From an uncultured Eubacteriales bacterium (GTDB lineage Bacteria; Bacillota; Clostridia; Lachnospirales; Lachnospiraceae), in the NCBI GenBank assembly GCA_900314525.1, contig OMVN01000002.1, positions 1 to 64,000 of the forward strand: DNA of 64,000 nucleotides, in the 5' to 3' direction. The notes below the pieces were generated by a model, which did no database searches, was not told the origin of the DNA, and worked only from the letters and a program-made list of their open reading frames with translations. Made by a program: the position numbers and the translations under genes. Of this stretch, positions 1 through 8,012 are shown piece by piece. How positions within the stretch are numbered: the stretch's first letter is position 1; each line of letters begins with the position of its first letter.

Positions 1-183
1 ATCATTGCAGACTACATTCTTCACTTGGTTATCAAACACCAGTACAATATCGGAAAAATAACCTTAAAAAAGTTGTCTAAAAAAGTGTTGACAATCCAAA
101 CTATTGTTGCAGCAATATTAGTGGGATTTATTGCACGACTTATTGCAAAAAAACTTTCTTTTTTATCAGAATTATTGATATAA
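1..183 (+). CDS. C-terminal fragment of a membrane protein (partial)
   Basis: An open frame runs in from the window edge and ends at TAA 181-183, giving the last 60 residues of a protein. The tail has a hydrophobic stretch (IVAAILVGFIARLIA, around residues 36-50) after a basic segment, so it probably ends in a membrane helix. The start lies outside the window. I do not recognise the family; a small holin-like or other inner-membrane protein is possible. Confidence 0.5.
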   Translation: MIADYILHLVIKHQYNIGKITLKKLSKKVLTIQTIVAAILVGFIARLIAKKLSFLSELLI

Positions 184-262
184 ATGACGAATTGTACATA
201 TGGTTTCTTTGAATGGTGTAAATAATAATAAATTAAGAAAAGTAAAAATTAGGCGATTAAAT

Positions 263-1204
263 ATGGAAAAAACAACACAAAACAGAAGAACACAATTTTT
301 AACAAACAGATATGTAATATTTCTTGGTGCGATGATATGCTGTGCATTATGGGGAAGTGCATTTCCTTTTGTGAAAAGGGGAATGGATTTGATGAAACTT
401 TCTAAATCAGACACAGCAGGTCTGATTCTGTTTGCAGGGGAGAGATTTACACTGGCTGGTATTTTTATAATAATACTGGGAAGTATTTTTAGTAAAAATA
501 TTCTTGTTCCGAAAACATCTGAGATTAAGGATGTAATTATACTTTGTATTTTTCAGTCTGTAGGACAATATACATTTTATTATATAGGTATTGCACATAC
601 ATCTGGAGTAAACACCTCGATCGTTGATTCACTGGCATATTTTTTGTCAATTATAAGTGCATGTATTATTTTTAGACTGGAAAAAATGACAACAAAGAAA
701 TTTTTAGGTTGTATTCTTGGATTTACTGGGGTGATATTGGTAAATGTCACAGGAAATGGCTTTGATTTTAATATGACATGTATTGGAGAAGGAATGATAC
801 TTTTGTCTGCGGTGTCCTATTCGTTTTCATCGGTATTAGCCAAAATTTTCTCAAAAAAAGATAATCCAGTGATGTTAAGTGGATATCAGTTTGTGCTTGG
901 GGGAATTATAATGCTTTTGGGTTCACTTGTAGCAGGCGCGAGATTCAGACCATTTACGGGTAAAGCACTTGCAGTGTTAATTTATCTGGCATTTATTTCC
1001 ACATTTGCTTATTCACTCTGGACAATTTTATTAAAATATAATGAGGTATCAAAAGTTTCAATATATGGATTTTTAAATCCTGTATTTGGAGTGATTTTGT
1101 CAGCACTGATACTTGGAGAGACAAATGAAATAGGTTTGAATTATATCATAGCACTAGTGATAATAAGCATCGGAATTACAATTGTAAACAAAAAAACAGA
1201 ATAG
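263..1204 (+). CDS. DMT-family (EamA) transporter
   Basis: This is a 313-residue, highly hydrophobic protein with about ten predicted membrane helices in two similar halves, as in drug/metabolite transporters. The first helix carries the family-typical CALWGSAFPFVKRGMD, and the second half ends in a helix followed by a short basic tail (VNKKTE). The family exports metabolites or amino acids; the substrate cannot be told. I chose ATG 263 because an AGG lies nine bases upstream; the in-frame ATG at 200 has no ribosome binding site and would add a charged 21-residue extension. The gene stands alone, followed by the rlmI promoter. Confidence 0.85.
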   Translation: MEKTTQNRRTQFLTNRYVIFLGAMICCALWGSAFPFVKRGMDLMKLSKSDTAGLILFAGERFTLAGIFIIILGSIFSKNILVPKTSEIKDVIILCIFQSVGQYTFYYIGIAHTSGVNTSIVDSLAYFLSIISACIIFRLEKMTTKKFLGCILGFTGVILVNVTGNGFDFNMTCIGEGMILLSAVSYSFSSVLAKIFSKKDNPVMLSGYQFVLGGIIMLLGSLVAGARFRPFTGKALAVLIYLAFISTFAYSLWTILLKYNEVSKVSIYGFLNPVFGVILSALILGETNEIGLNYIIALVIISIGITIVNKKTE

Positions 1205-1225
1205 AAAATAAAGACACAATGAATA

Positions 1226-1253
1226 TTACAAAATTGCTGATTTATGATATAAT
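1226..1253 (+). promoter_or_regulatory. Promoter for the rlmI-like gene
   Basis: TTACAA (1226-1231), a 16-base spacer and TATAAT (1248-1253). It sits 24 bases before the GTG start at 1278. Confidence 0.6.
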
Positions 1254-1277
1254 CAGTAAAAAAACAGGAGGTACGAG

Positions 1278-2483
1278 GTGGATAATCATACAATTGTTAC
1301 CTTAAAAAAAGGTGAAGGAAGAACAATAAAATCCGGAGGAATGTGGATTTTTGACAATGAGATAGAGTCAATAGTTGGAACATTTAAAAATGGTGATATA
1401 GTTACTGTTCATGATTTTGATGGATATCCAATGGGGAGAGGTTTTATAAACCAGAATTCTAAGATTAGAGTAAGACTGATGACAAGAAATTCACATCAGG
1501 AAATAGATTCGCAGTTTTTAATGAATCGTGTTAAAGATGCATGGGAATACAGAAAGAAAACTGTAGATATTAGCAGCTGTAGAATTGTATTTGGTGATGC
1601 AGATTTTCTTCCTGGACTAGTGATTGATAAATTTGAAGATATTCTCGTTGTACAGTCCCTTGCTCTTGGAATAGATCGATTTAAAATGGAAATAATTGAT
1701 GATTTAAAAACACTTCTTAAAGAGGACGGAATAAATATTAGGGGTGTTTACGAGAGAAGTGATGCCAAGGAGAGGGACAAGGAAGGAATGCCAAGAACCA
1801 AGGGATTTATCGGTGAGCCATTTGACACAAATGTATTGATAACAGAAAATGGAGTAAAATACATTGTAGATGTGGAGAATGGACAAAAGACAGGATTTTT
1901 CCTTGACCAGAAGTATAACAGAAAATCAATCTGGAAACTATGCAAGGATGCGAAGGTATTAGATTGTTTCACACATACAGGATCTTTTGCACTCAATGCA
2001 GGAATGGCAGGAGCGAAGTCTGTCTTAGGTGTAGATGCATCAGAACTAGCGGTGCAGCAGGCAACAGAAAATGCCGGATTAAATGGTTTAGAAAATACAG
2101 TTAAGTTTCAGTGTGAGGATGTATTTGAACTTCTTCCAAGATTAGAGGAGCAGGGTGAATTGTTTGACCTTGTCATTCTTGATCCACCTGCCTTTACTAA
2201 ATCGAAGAATTCTATAAAAAATGCAATAAAAGGATACAGGGAAATAAATCGAAGAGGAATTAAATTAGTAAAGAATGGTGGTTATCTTGCTACATGTTCA
2301 TGCTCTCATTTTATGGATTATGAGACATTTACCAAGACGATAGGACAGGCGGCTTCAAATGTTCACAGAAGATTAAAACAGGTGGAATTCAGAACACAGG
2401 CTCCTGATCATCCGATATTATGGTCTGCAGATGAAAGCTATTATCTTAAATTCTATATTTTCCAGGTTGTGGATGAAAAATAA
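1278..2483 (+). CDS. Class I rRNA (cytosine-C5) methyltransferase, RlmI-like
   Basis: The 401-residue protein matches the RlmI/YwbD family, which makes m5C1962 in 23S rRNA. An N-terminal PUA-like RNA-binding domain covers about residues 1-75. The Rossmann methyltransferase follows, with SAM motif I (VLDCFTHTGSFALNAG, about residue 220), the motif IV-like DLVILDPPAFTKSK (about residue 300) and a Cys-containing motif ATCSCSHF (about residue 340). Translation starts at GTG 1278, placed by a perfect AGGAGG at 1266-1271 with six-base spacing. It is monocistronic and ends at a bidirectional terminator. The exact target base is inferred from the family. Confidence 0.88.
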   Translation: MDNHTIVTLKKGEGRTIKSGGMWIFDNEIESIVGTFKNGDIVTVHDFDGYPMGRGFINQNSKIRVRLMTRNSHQEIDSQFLMNRVKDAWEYRKKTVDISSCRIVFGDADFLPGLVIDKFEDILVVQSLALGIDRFKMEIIDDLKTLLKEDGINIRGVYERSDAKERDKEGMPRTKGFIGEPFDTNVLITENGVKYIVDVENGQKTGFFLDQKYNRKSIWKLCKDAKVLDCFTHTGSFALNAGMAGAKSVLGVDASELAVQQATENAGLNGLENTVKFQCEDVFELLPRLEEQGELFDLVILDPPAFTKSKNSIKNAIKGYREINRRGIKLVKNGGYLATCSCSHFMDYETFTKTIGQAASNVHRRLKQVEFRTQAPDHPILWSADESYYLKFYIFQVVDEK

Positions 2484-2503
2484 AATATAATAAAAGTACA
2501 GAA

Positions 2504-2542
2504 AAAAATAGCTTTGAGTAGAAAGTACTCAAAGCTATTTTT
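2504..2542. terminator. Bidirectional intrinsic terminator
   Basis: A perfect 17-bp inverted repeat (AAAAATAGCTTTGAGTA, loop GAAAG, TACTCAAAGCTATTTTT) with A-run and T-run flanks lies between the convergent rlmI-like and aquaporin genes. It can stop transcription from either side. Confidence 0.9.
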
Positions 2543-2569
2543 ACTTTTTGTATTGTTTAAAAAGACATT

Positions 2570-3238
2570 TTATTTGTCAGCAGTCTTTTTAAAAAATATC
2601 CATACAAGGGCTGCAAGAGCACCACCAATAAGTGGAGCAACGATAAATACCCATACATTTGATAATGCATCTCCGCCAGCTAAAAGAGCAGGGCCGAGAG
2701 ATCTAGCAGGGTTAACACTTGTACCAGTGAAATAAATTCCAAGTAAATGTACAAGTGTAAGAGAACCACCGATTACAAGTCCAGCAACGGCTGCATTTTC
2801 AGTTTTGCTTGTAGCACCTAAAACAGCTAATACAAATACAAATGTGAGAATGCACTCAATAACAAGACTTTTAGCTATGCTATCGTTATATAATCCATTT
2901 GTACCGAGACCTAATTTTTTAGGAAGAAGCGCTTTTAATGTTGCAGCACCTGCAATAGCACCTGCACACTGTGCGATGACATAAAGTACAAAATCAGCGG
3001 CCTTCATTCCTCCATTAATAAAAACTCCAAGGGAAACAGCAGGATTAATATGACATCCTGAGATATATCCAATAGAATATGCCATTGCAACGATTACAAG
3101 ACCAAATGCAATTGCAGTTAATACATAAGCACTGTCTGCTTTAGCTGTACATCCTGTCACAGCAGCAACGCCGCATCCAAATACAACAAGGACATATGTT
3201 CCGATGAATTCGGCAATAAATTTTTTTAAATTCTCCAT
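2570..3238 (-). CDS. Aquaporin / MIP-family channel
   Basis: This is a 222-residue six-helix major intrinsic protein. Both signature loops are present: HINPAVSLG in the first half and SVNPARSLGPA in the second, forming the two NPA half-helices of the pore. The length and the ARSLGPA context resemble the water-channel (AqpZ) branch more than glycerol facilitators, which are usually longer; water versus glycerol selectivity is not settled. The start is the ATG at 3236-3238, preceded by AGAGG at eight-base spacing; an upstream in-frame ATG at 3271 lacks a binding site. Confidence 0.92.
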   Translation of the reverse strand: MENLKKFIAEFIGTYVLVVFGCGVAAVTGCTAKADSAYVLTAIAFGLVIVAMAYSIGYISGCHINPAVSLGVFINGGMKAADFVLYVIAQCAGAIAGAATLKALLPKKLGLGTNGLYNDSIAKSLVIECILTFVFVLAVLGATSKTENAAVAGLVIGGSLTLVHLLGIYFTGTSVNPARSLGPALLAGGDALSNVWVFIVAPLIGGALAALVWIFFKKTADK

Positions 3239-3472
3239 GTAAATTACCTCTTTTCTATTAAATTTTAACATTTATATTATATCAGTAATTTTAAATATAT
3301 AGAATAAAAATTTTATAAATATTAATATGGTGAAAATAAACATAAAAATAGAAAAAATAAATGCATTTATAGTGCATAATTATTAATATTATGGTAAAAT
3401 ATATTTATATTTAAACGTGAACAGGTTACATGATTTTTATTTTTGACCTGCAAGAATAAGGGAGGCAGATTT

Positions 3473-4378
3473 ATGGATACTAATTTATTTAATAATTCAC
3501 ATGTTATTTCGTGGCTTAAATATTTTTCGGATAATACAAATGTGGATTTGGAACATGTTAAGATTTTAGATATTACTAAGAAAAACAAGAACCTTATACC
3601 GGCTGTGGAAGCACATAGAAGTGTACTTGTATTTACTGAGGCAGGGCATGAGGATATTTTCTACAGAATGTTTAATGCTGGACTTGGTGAATGCAGAGTT
3701 ATATATAATGACGGAAGTGAACCTGAAGGTCCGGTTAAAGAAGATAAGGTTGCCAATATGATTGATAGGGGAATAAATGCATCTGCAGGAATGCTAATAT
3801 TAAATGACAAAGCCAGGACAACACTTAAGTTTGGAATAGATAACAGGGATTTAGCCTGTGGATCGGTAAAATATGTTGCATCAGAAATAAGGACAGTGTT
3901 ATTATCGAAAATGCACCTTAGTGAAGGAAAAAATACCTGCGTAATTTCGGGAGAATCAATTGCAGTAGAGGCCGCAATTCAGGACGGAGAGAGAACTGTT
4001 ATTGCTGTTGAGTATAATTCAAGAGATAGAGATACACTAGAAGACAATGTAAGTAGGTTTGGACTTAACAATATTAAAATAATAGACCATGTCGATAATG
4101 ACACAATGAAAGGATTGCCAGTTCCAGACGTAACAATGCTTGTGGCATCTGCAAGCATGGAACAGGAAATGAAATGTCTGCTTGAATTAAATAGTAATAT
4201 GGAATTTGTTGTATATACTCTTGATTTTACAGTGGCGGCATCAATGGAGAGTATATGTGCTAAATTTGGAATAAGAGATCCCGAGATAATTCAGATTTCT
4301 GTTTCAAAGCTTACAAGCAAACATACATTTAATACACAGCCTGCACCTTGGATAATTACATTTAAAACTGGGGAATAG
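3473..4378 (+). CDS. Orphan CbiE/CbiT-like (precorrin methyltransferase-like) protein
   Basis: A 301-residue protein I compare with the CbiE-CbiT (CobL) family of cobalamin synthesis. Residues about 55-110 (VLVFTEAGHEDIFYRMF, then GLGECRVIY) resemble the end of CbiE. Residues about 130-230 resemble CbiT: an SxVRxxxLSKL-like segment (ASEIRTVLLSKMHLSEG), a strand where the SAM glycine loop should be, then IAVEYNSRDRD and NVSRFGLNNIKIIDH. The expected GAGTGxxxxE loop is replaced by SGESIAVE, so SAM binding is doubtful. There are no cobalamin genes nearby; the gene is monocistronic between a GGGAGG-led start and its own terminator. It could be a repurposed paralogue. Family assignment is by eye. 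Confidence 0.5.
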   Translation: MDTNLFNNSHVISWLKYFSDNTNVDLEHVKILDITKKNKNLIPAVEAHRSVLVFTEAGHEDIFYRMFNAGLGECRVIYNDGSEPEGPVKEDKVANMIDRGINASAGMLILNDKARTTLKFGIDNRDLACGSVKYVASEIRTVLLSKMHLSEGKNTCVISGESIAVEAAIQDGERTVIAVEYNSRDRDTLEDNVSRFGLNNIKIIDHVDNDTMKGLPVPDVTMLVASASMEQEMKCLLELNSNMEFVVYTLDFTVAASMESICAKFGIRDPEIIQISVSKLTSKHTFNTQPAPWIITFKTGE

Positions 4379-4417
4379 AGTCGGGCTATTACTTAAGGGA
4401 TGCTCTGAGAGGATTGA

Positions 4418-4450
4418 AATATCGGTGCCTGCTGGTGCCGATATTTTTTA
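4418..4450 (+). terminator. Intrinsic terminator after the CbiE/T-like gene
   Basis: A 12-bp stem with two G-U wobbles (AATATCGGTGCC / GGTGCCGATATT), a TGCT loop and a T-run. Confidence 0.85.
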
Positions 4451-4495
4451 TAAAATGGTTTTTACAGTTATTGTTAAGATAAAATGGAGGTAAGT

Positions 4496-5272
4496 ATGAA
4501 TATAAAAATGATTATTTCCTATGATGGGACGAGGTATAATGGATGGCAGAAACAGGGGAATACCTTGAATACAATTCAGGGTAAAATAGAATCTACACTT
4601 TCCAAAATGTTTAAAATTGATATAGAGATATCAGGAGCAGGACGAACAGACGCGGGAGTTCATGCAAGGGGCCAGGTGGCAAATTTTCATGTTGACAGAG
4701 ATGTGTTTGAAAGGTTTGTTGAGAGAACCGGAAGAGATTTGCTAGATGGGATGGAGATATTTAAAAAATATTTAAATGACCATTTGCCAGATGATATAAA
4801 GATTTTAAGTGTTGCCATGGTTAATCCGAGATTTCATGCCAGACTAAATGCTAAAGGTAAGCATTATGCATATTATATAGATAATTCATCAGTTCCTAGA
4901 GTTTTTGATCGAAAATATGTAAATAGAATAGAAGGCCGTATTGATTTGGAAAAAATGAGAAGTGCAGCGGATTACATGATAGGAACACATGATTTCAAGA
5001 GTTTCTGTACTAATAAAAAAATGAAAAAATCAACAGTGAGAACAGTGAATAAAATAGAAATAAGTAGCAATAATGGACTTATCAGAATAGATTACTATGG
5101 GGATGGATTTCTCTATAATATGATTAGAATTATGACAGGGACATTGGTTGATGTTAGCAAGGGCAGAATAAATCCAGATGATGTTAAAAATATCATTGAA
5201 GCAAAGGACAGAACAAAAGCATCACAATTAGCCAGAGCTAAGGGATTATTTTTGGAAGAAGTATATTATTAA
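4496..5272 (+). CDS. truA: tRNA pseudouridine(38-40) synthase TruA
   Basis: TruA isomerises uridines 38-40 in the anticodon arm of many tRNAs. The 258-residue protein has the usual family length. It carries the N-terminal ISYDGTRYNGWQ motif and the catalytic-Asp motif GAGRTDAGVHA near residue 50. The C-terminal half has DGFLYNMIRIMTGTL, also typical. ATG 4496 is chosen because GGAGG (4486-4490) lies five bases upstream; ATG 4484 overlaps that site. It is monocistronic. Confidence 0.95.
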   Translation: MNIKMIISYDGTRYNGWQKQGNTLNTIQGKIESTLSKMFKIDIEISGAGRTDAGVHARGQVANFHVDRDVFERFVERTGRDLLDGMEIFKKYLNDHLPDDIKILSVAMVNPRFHARLNAKGKHYAYYIDNSSVPRVFDRKYVNRIEGRIDLEKMRSAADYMIGTHDFKSFCTNKKMKKSTVRTVNKIEISSNNGLIRIDYYGDGFLYNMIRIMTGTLVDVSKGRINPDDVKNIIEAKDRTKASQLARAKGLFLEEVYY

Positions 5273-5347
5273 ATTAGAAACATGTTAAAAACAATGCGCT
5301 TAATTTTTTTTTTAATAAATAATAATCTGATGTATTGGTGGATTTCA

Positions 5348-5376
5348 TTGACAACTTTGATAAAAAAAGATAATAT
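5348..5376 (+). promoter_or_regulatory. Strong promoter of the mgtE leader transcript
   Basis: TTGACA (5348-5353), exactly 17 bases, TAATAT (5371-5376). The predicted start of transcription near 5383 leaves only about 13 bases before the ribosome binding site of the leader ORF, so that ORF would be the first thing translated. Confidence 0.75.
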
Positions 5377-5409
5377 TATAAAGGCAAAAAAATAAAGGAG
5401 GAAAACCAG

Positions 5410-5460
5410 ATGGATAGTGGATCGGGAAGCGGAAATATTCCCCCGAATATAGTGCTGTAA
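5410..5460 (+). CDS. Candidate leader peptide upstream of mgtE (16 codons)
   Basis: A short ORF, MDSGSGSGNIPPNIVL, has a perfect AGGAGG at 5396-5401 with eight-base spacing, stronger than the site of mgtE itself. It contains an early Asp and a Pro-Pro pair (CCC CCG). Enterobacterial Mg2+ transporter leader peptides (mgtL, mgtP) sense Mg2+ through acidic and proline codons that destabilise or stall ribosomes. By analogy this may be a Mg2+- or translation-responsive leader. Its TAA stop lies at the foot of a long stem that continues toward mgtE. Whether it is translated is inferred from the ribosome binding site. Confidence 0.6.
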   Translation: MDSGSGSGNIPPNIVL

Positions 5461-5511
5461 TCGACATATATTTAAATTTTAAAATATTTAAGACTTAAAT
5501 ATATGCCGATT
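5459..5511 (+). promoter_or_regulatory. Long stem-loop in the mgtE 5' leader
   Basis: A 17-bp stem with one A-C mismatch: left arm 5459-5475, right arm 5495-5511, 19-base AT-rich loop. The left arm begins inside the leader ORF stop codon, so a ribosome terminating there would open the foot of the stem. No T-run follows, so this is not a standard intrinsic terminator. Competing pairings exist: TCGGG/CCCGA inside the ORF, and GGAAATAT (about 5431-5438) with ATATTTCC (about 5524-5531). Confidence 0.6.
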
Positions 5512-5570
5512 GCAGCGGGTGACATATTTCCATGCCAAAATAAAATTAAATATGAGAGGCAGGATTAATT

Positions 5571-6950
5571 ATGGATGAAAGAGAGATGAATTCTGAAAAA
5601 AATCTTAGGATAGATTTAAAAGACAGAATAGAAGAACTTTTGGAGAAAAGGGATTACTCTGGACTTAAAGATATACTTGTTGTAATGAATGCAGCGGATA
5701 TATCTACCCTTTTTGATGATTTGAAAGACAGCAGAATACCACTGCTATTCAGATTACTGCCAAAAGTATTAGCTGCTGAGGTATTCGTGGAAATGGAAGC
5801 GGACGCTCAGAAAATGCTTATTCAGGGATTTAGTGATAATGAGTTAAAGGAAGTCCTTGATGAGCTGTATTTAGATGATGCTGTAGATATAGTTGAGGAG
5901 ATGCCTGCGAATGTTGTAAAAAGGATTTTATTAAATACAGATTCTGCAACTAGGAATATGATTAATGAAATACTTAAGTATCCAGATGACAGCGCAGGAA
6001 GTATTATGACAATTGAATATGTCAGTCTGAGACTTAATATGACCGTGTTAGAAGCGATAAAGAGAATCAGAAGAACAGGGGTTGATAAGGAGACAATATA
6101 TACCTGTTATGTTACTGATTCAAACAGATTTCTTCATGGAGCAGTATCTATAAAAACCCTTTTACTAGCTGATGAAGATGCCCTTATAAAGGACATAATG
6201 GATACAAACTATATTTCAGTTCACACATTAGAAGACAAGGAAGATGTAGCTAATAAGTTTAACAAGTACGATTTGCTGGCAATTCCAGTAGTAGATGATG
6301 AAAATAGACTGGTAGGAATTGTAACATTTGATGATGCTATTGATGTTATGCAGGATGAGGCTACAGAAGATATTAAGAAGATGGCAGCTATTATACCATC
6401 AGATAAAACATACTTTAAGACAAATATTTTTGAAACATATAAAGCCAGAATACCATGGCTCTTATTACTTATGATATCGGCGACTTTCACAGGCCTTATC
6501 ATTACTTCGTTTGAGAAAGCACTTGCAACTTATACAATTTTAACAGCTTATATTCCAATGCTGATGGATACAGGTGGTAACTCAGGAAGTCAGTCGTCTG
6601 TTACTGTGATAAGAGCGTTATCACTGGATGAAATTGACTTTAAGGACATTTTTAGAGTGTTATGGAAAGAGGCAAGAGTGGCATTGATGTGCGGGGGAAC
6701 ATTAGCGGTGTGCAATCTTGCTAAACTTACATTTTTTGACAGAATTGACTTTGTTGTGGCAGTAGTTGTGTGTCTGACCCTTATTGTTACTGTTTTTATA
6801 GCTAAAATTATTGGATGTTCGCTACCAATTATAGCTAAACAGATTGGATTTGACCCTGCAGTTATGGCAAGTCCATTCATTACTACAATAGTAGATGCAG
6901 TATCTCTACTTGTATATTTCAGAGTTGCATCATTGTTTTTACATCTGTGA
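5571..6950 (+). CDS. mgtE: Magnesium transporter MgtE
   Basis: MgtE is a homodimeric Mg2+ channel gated by cytosolic Mg2+. The 459-residue protein has the full architecture. A helical N domain (about 1-130) contains repeats such as LDELYLDDAVDIVEEMP. A CBS pair (about 135-255) begins at DDSAGSIMTIEYVSL. Five membrane helices (about 285-459) include the pore motif MLMDTGGNSGSQSS. Acidic residues in the N and CBS domains are those that bind regulatory Mg2+ in this family. The start has a GAGAGG-type site. It is transcribed behind a 190-base leader with its own small ORF and stem; no M-box aptamer is recognisable. Confidence 0.95.
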   Translation: MDEREMNSEKNLRIDLKDRIEELLEKRDYSGLKDILVVMNAADISTLFDDLKDSRIPLLFRLLPKVLAAEVFVEMEADAQKMLIQGFSDNELKEVLDELYLDDAVDIVEEMPANVVKRILLNTDSATRNMINEILKYPDDSAGSIMTIEYVSLRLNMTVLEAIKRIRRTGVDKETIYTCYVTDSNRFLHGAVSIKTLLLADEDALIKDIMDTNYISVHTLEDKEDVANKFNKYDLLAIPVVDDENRLVGIVTFDDAIDVMQDEATEDIKKMAAIIPSDKTYFKTNIFETYKARIPWLLLLMISATFTGLIITSFEKALATYTILTAYIPMLMDTGGNSGSQSSVTVIRALSLDEIDFKDIFRVLWKEARVALMCGGTLAVCNLAKLTFFDRIDFVVAVVVCLTLIVTVFIAKIIGCSLPIIAKQIGFDPAVMASPFITTIVDAVSLLVYFRVASLFLHL

Positions 6951-6977
6951 TAAAACGATTAGAATGAAGGTGATTAA

Positions 6978-8012
6978 ATGTTACTGACAACACTGTGTTA
7001 TATAGAAAAAGATGATTCCTATCTGATGCTTCATAGAGATAAAAAGGAAAAAGATTTAAGTAATGATATGTGGATTGGTGTAGGAGGAAAATTTGAATAC
7101 GGGGAAAGTCCTTTAGAATGCCTGAAAAGAGAGGTAAGAGAAGAGACTGGACTTACACTTAATACAGTGAAATTCAGAGGAATTGTCACATTTCATTCAA
7201 TTGATAATAGTGAGGAATTATCAGAGTATATGTTTTTATACACATCGGATTCTTTTTCAGGAGAACTTGCTGAATGTGATGAGGGCAGTTTGAAATTTAT
7301 TCCTAAAAATGAGCTTTCAAAGTTGTATTTCTGGTCAGGTGATGAAATTTTCCTGAAACTAATTAGGGATAATGTGGATTTCTTTGATCTCAAACTTGAT
7401 TACAGGGGAAAAACATTAAAAAGTGCAGTACTAAATGGAAGAAATATGGAATTGTTTGATCAGCTGGGGGAAGACTTTGAACCTACAGGAATTGTGAGGG
7501 AGAGAAGTGTTGCCCATGAACTGGGATATCTTCACAGAACAGTTCATATTTGGGTAGTACGTAGAGAAAATGGAAGACTGAAAGTTTTGCTTCAGAAGCG
7601 AGCAATGAATAAGGATTCATATCCAGGATATTATGATATTTCCAGTGCTGGACACATTATGGCTGGTGATGACTACATGATTTCTGCATTGAGAGAGATA
7701 AGAGAAGAAATTGGAATAGCAGCAAATGAAACGGACATAATATTTATTGGAAAAAGAAGGACAAATCAAAGAACAGAATTTTATGGAAGACCTTTTATTA
7801 ATAATGAGATAAGTAATATATATTTGTTTGATATGACTGGTCGAAGTGATACCATTTTTGAGCTTCAGAAAGAGGAAGTTGAAGAGGTATGCTGGTTTGA
7901 CTATAGAGAGATTACAGATGAGATATATACAGGAAGATTGAAAAACTGCATTTTTCTGGATGAATGGGAATTGTTAAGACAGTTTGATGGAGAGGAGGAA
8001 AAAAATGTATAA
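6978..8012 (+). CDS. Tandem double-Nudix hydrolase
   Basis: A 344-residue fusion of two Nudix domains. The N-terminal domain (about 1-130) has a complete box starting GGKFEYGESP with REVREETGL, like MutT-type nucleotide phosphatases. The C-terminal domain (about 175-335) resembles the Idi-like group (HRTVHIWVV, LLQKRAMNKDSYPGYYDIS) with box GHIMAGDDYM then REIREEIGI; the first box Glu is Asp. Substrates are unknown. It begins 27 bases after mgtE and overlaps the patatin gene by eight bases, so all three may be one operon. Confidence 0.85.
   Translation: MLLTTLCYIEKDDSYLMLHRDKKEKDLSNDMWIGVGGKFEYGESPLECLKREVREETGLTLNTVKFRGIVTFHSIDNSEELSEYMFLYTSDSFSGELAECDEGSLKFIPKNELSKLYFWSGDEIFLKLIRDNVDFFDLKLDYRGKTLKSAVLNGRNMELFDQLGEDFEPTGIVRERSVAHELGYLHRTVHIWVVRRENGRLKVLLQKRAMNKDSYPGYYDISSAGHIMAGDDYMISALREIREEIGIAANETDIIFIGKRRTNQRTEFYGRPFINNEISNIYLFDMTGRSDTIFELQKEEVEEVCWFDYREITDEIYTGRLKNCIFLDEWELLRQFDGEEEKNV

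Noticed and set aside
5273-5347. T-rich tract after truA as an intrinsic terminator
   Set aside because: The only stem is a weak AT pairing (about six pairs); it may terminate but cannot be supported.
5377-5570. M-box riboswitch upstream of mgtE
   Set aside because: The conserved M-box core is not recognisable, and the leader is occupied by a short ORF with a strong ribosome binding site.
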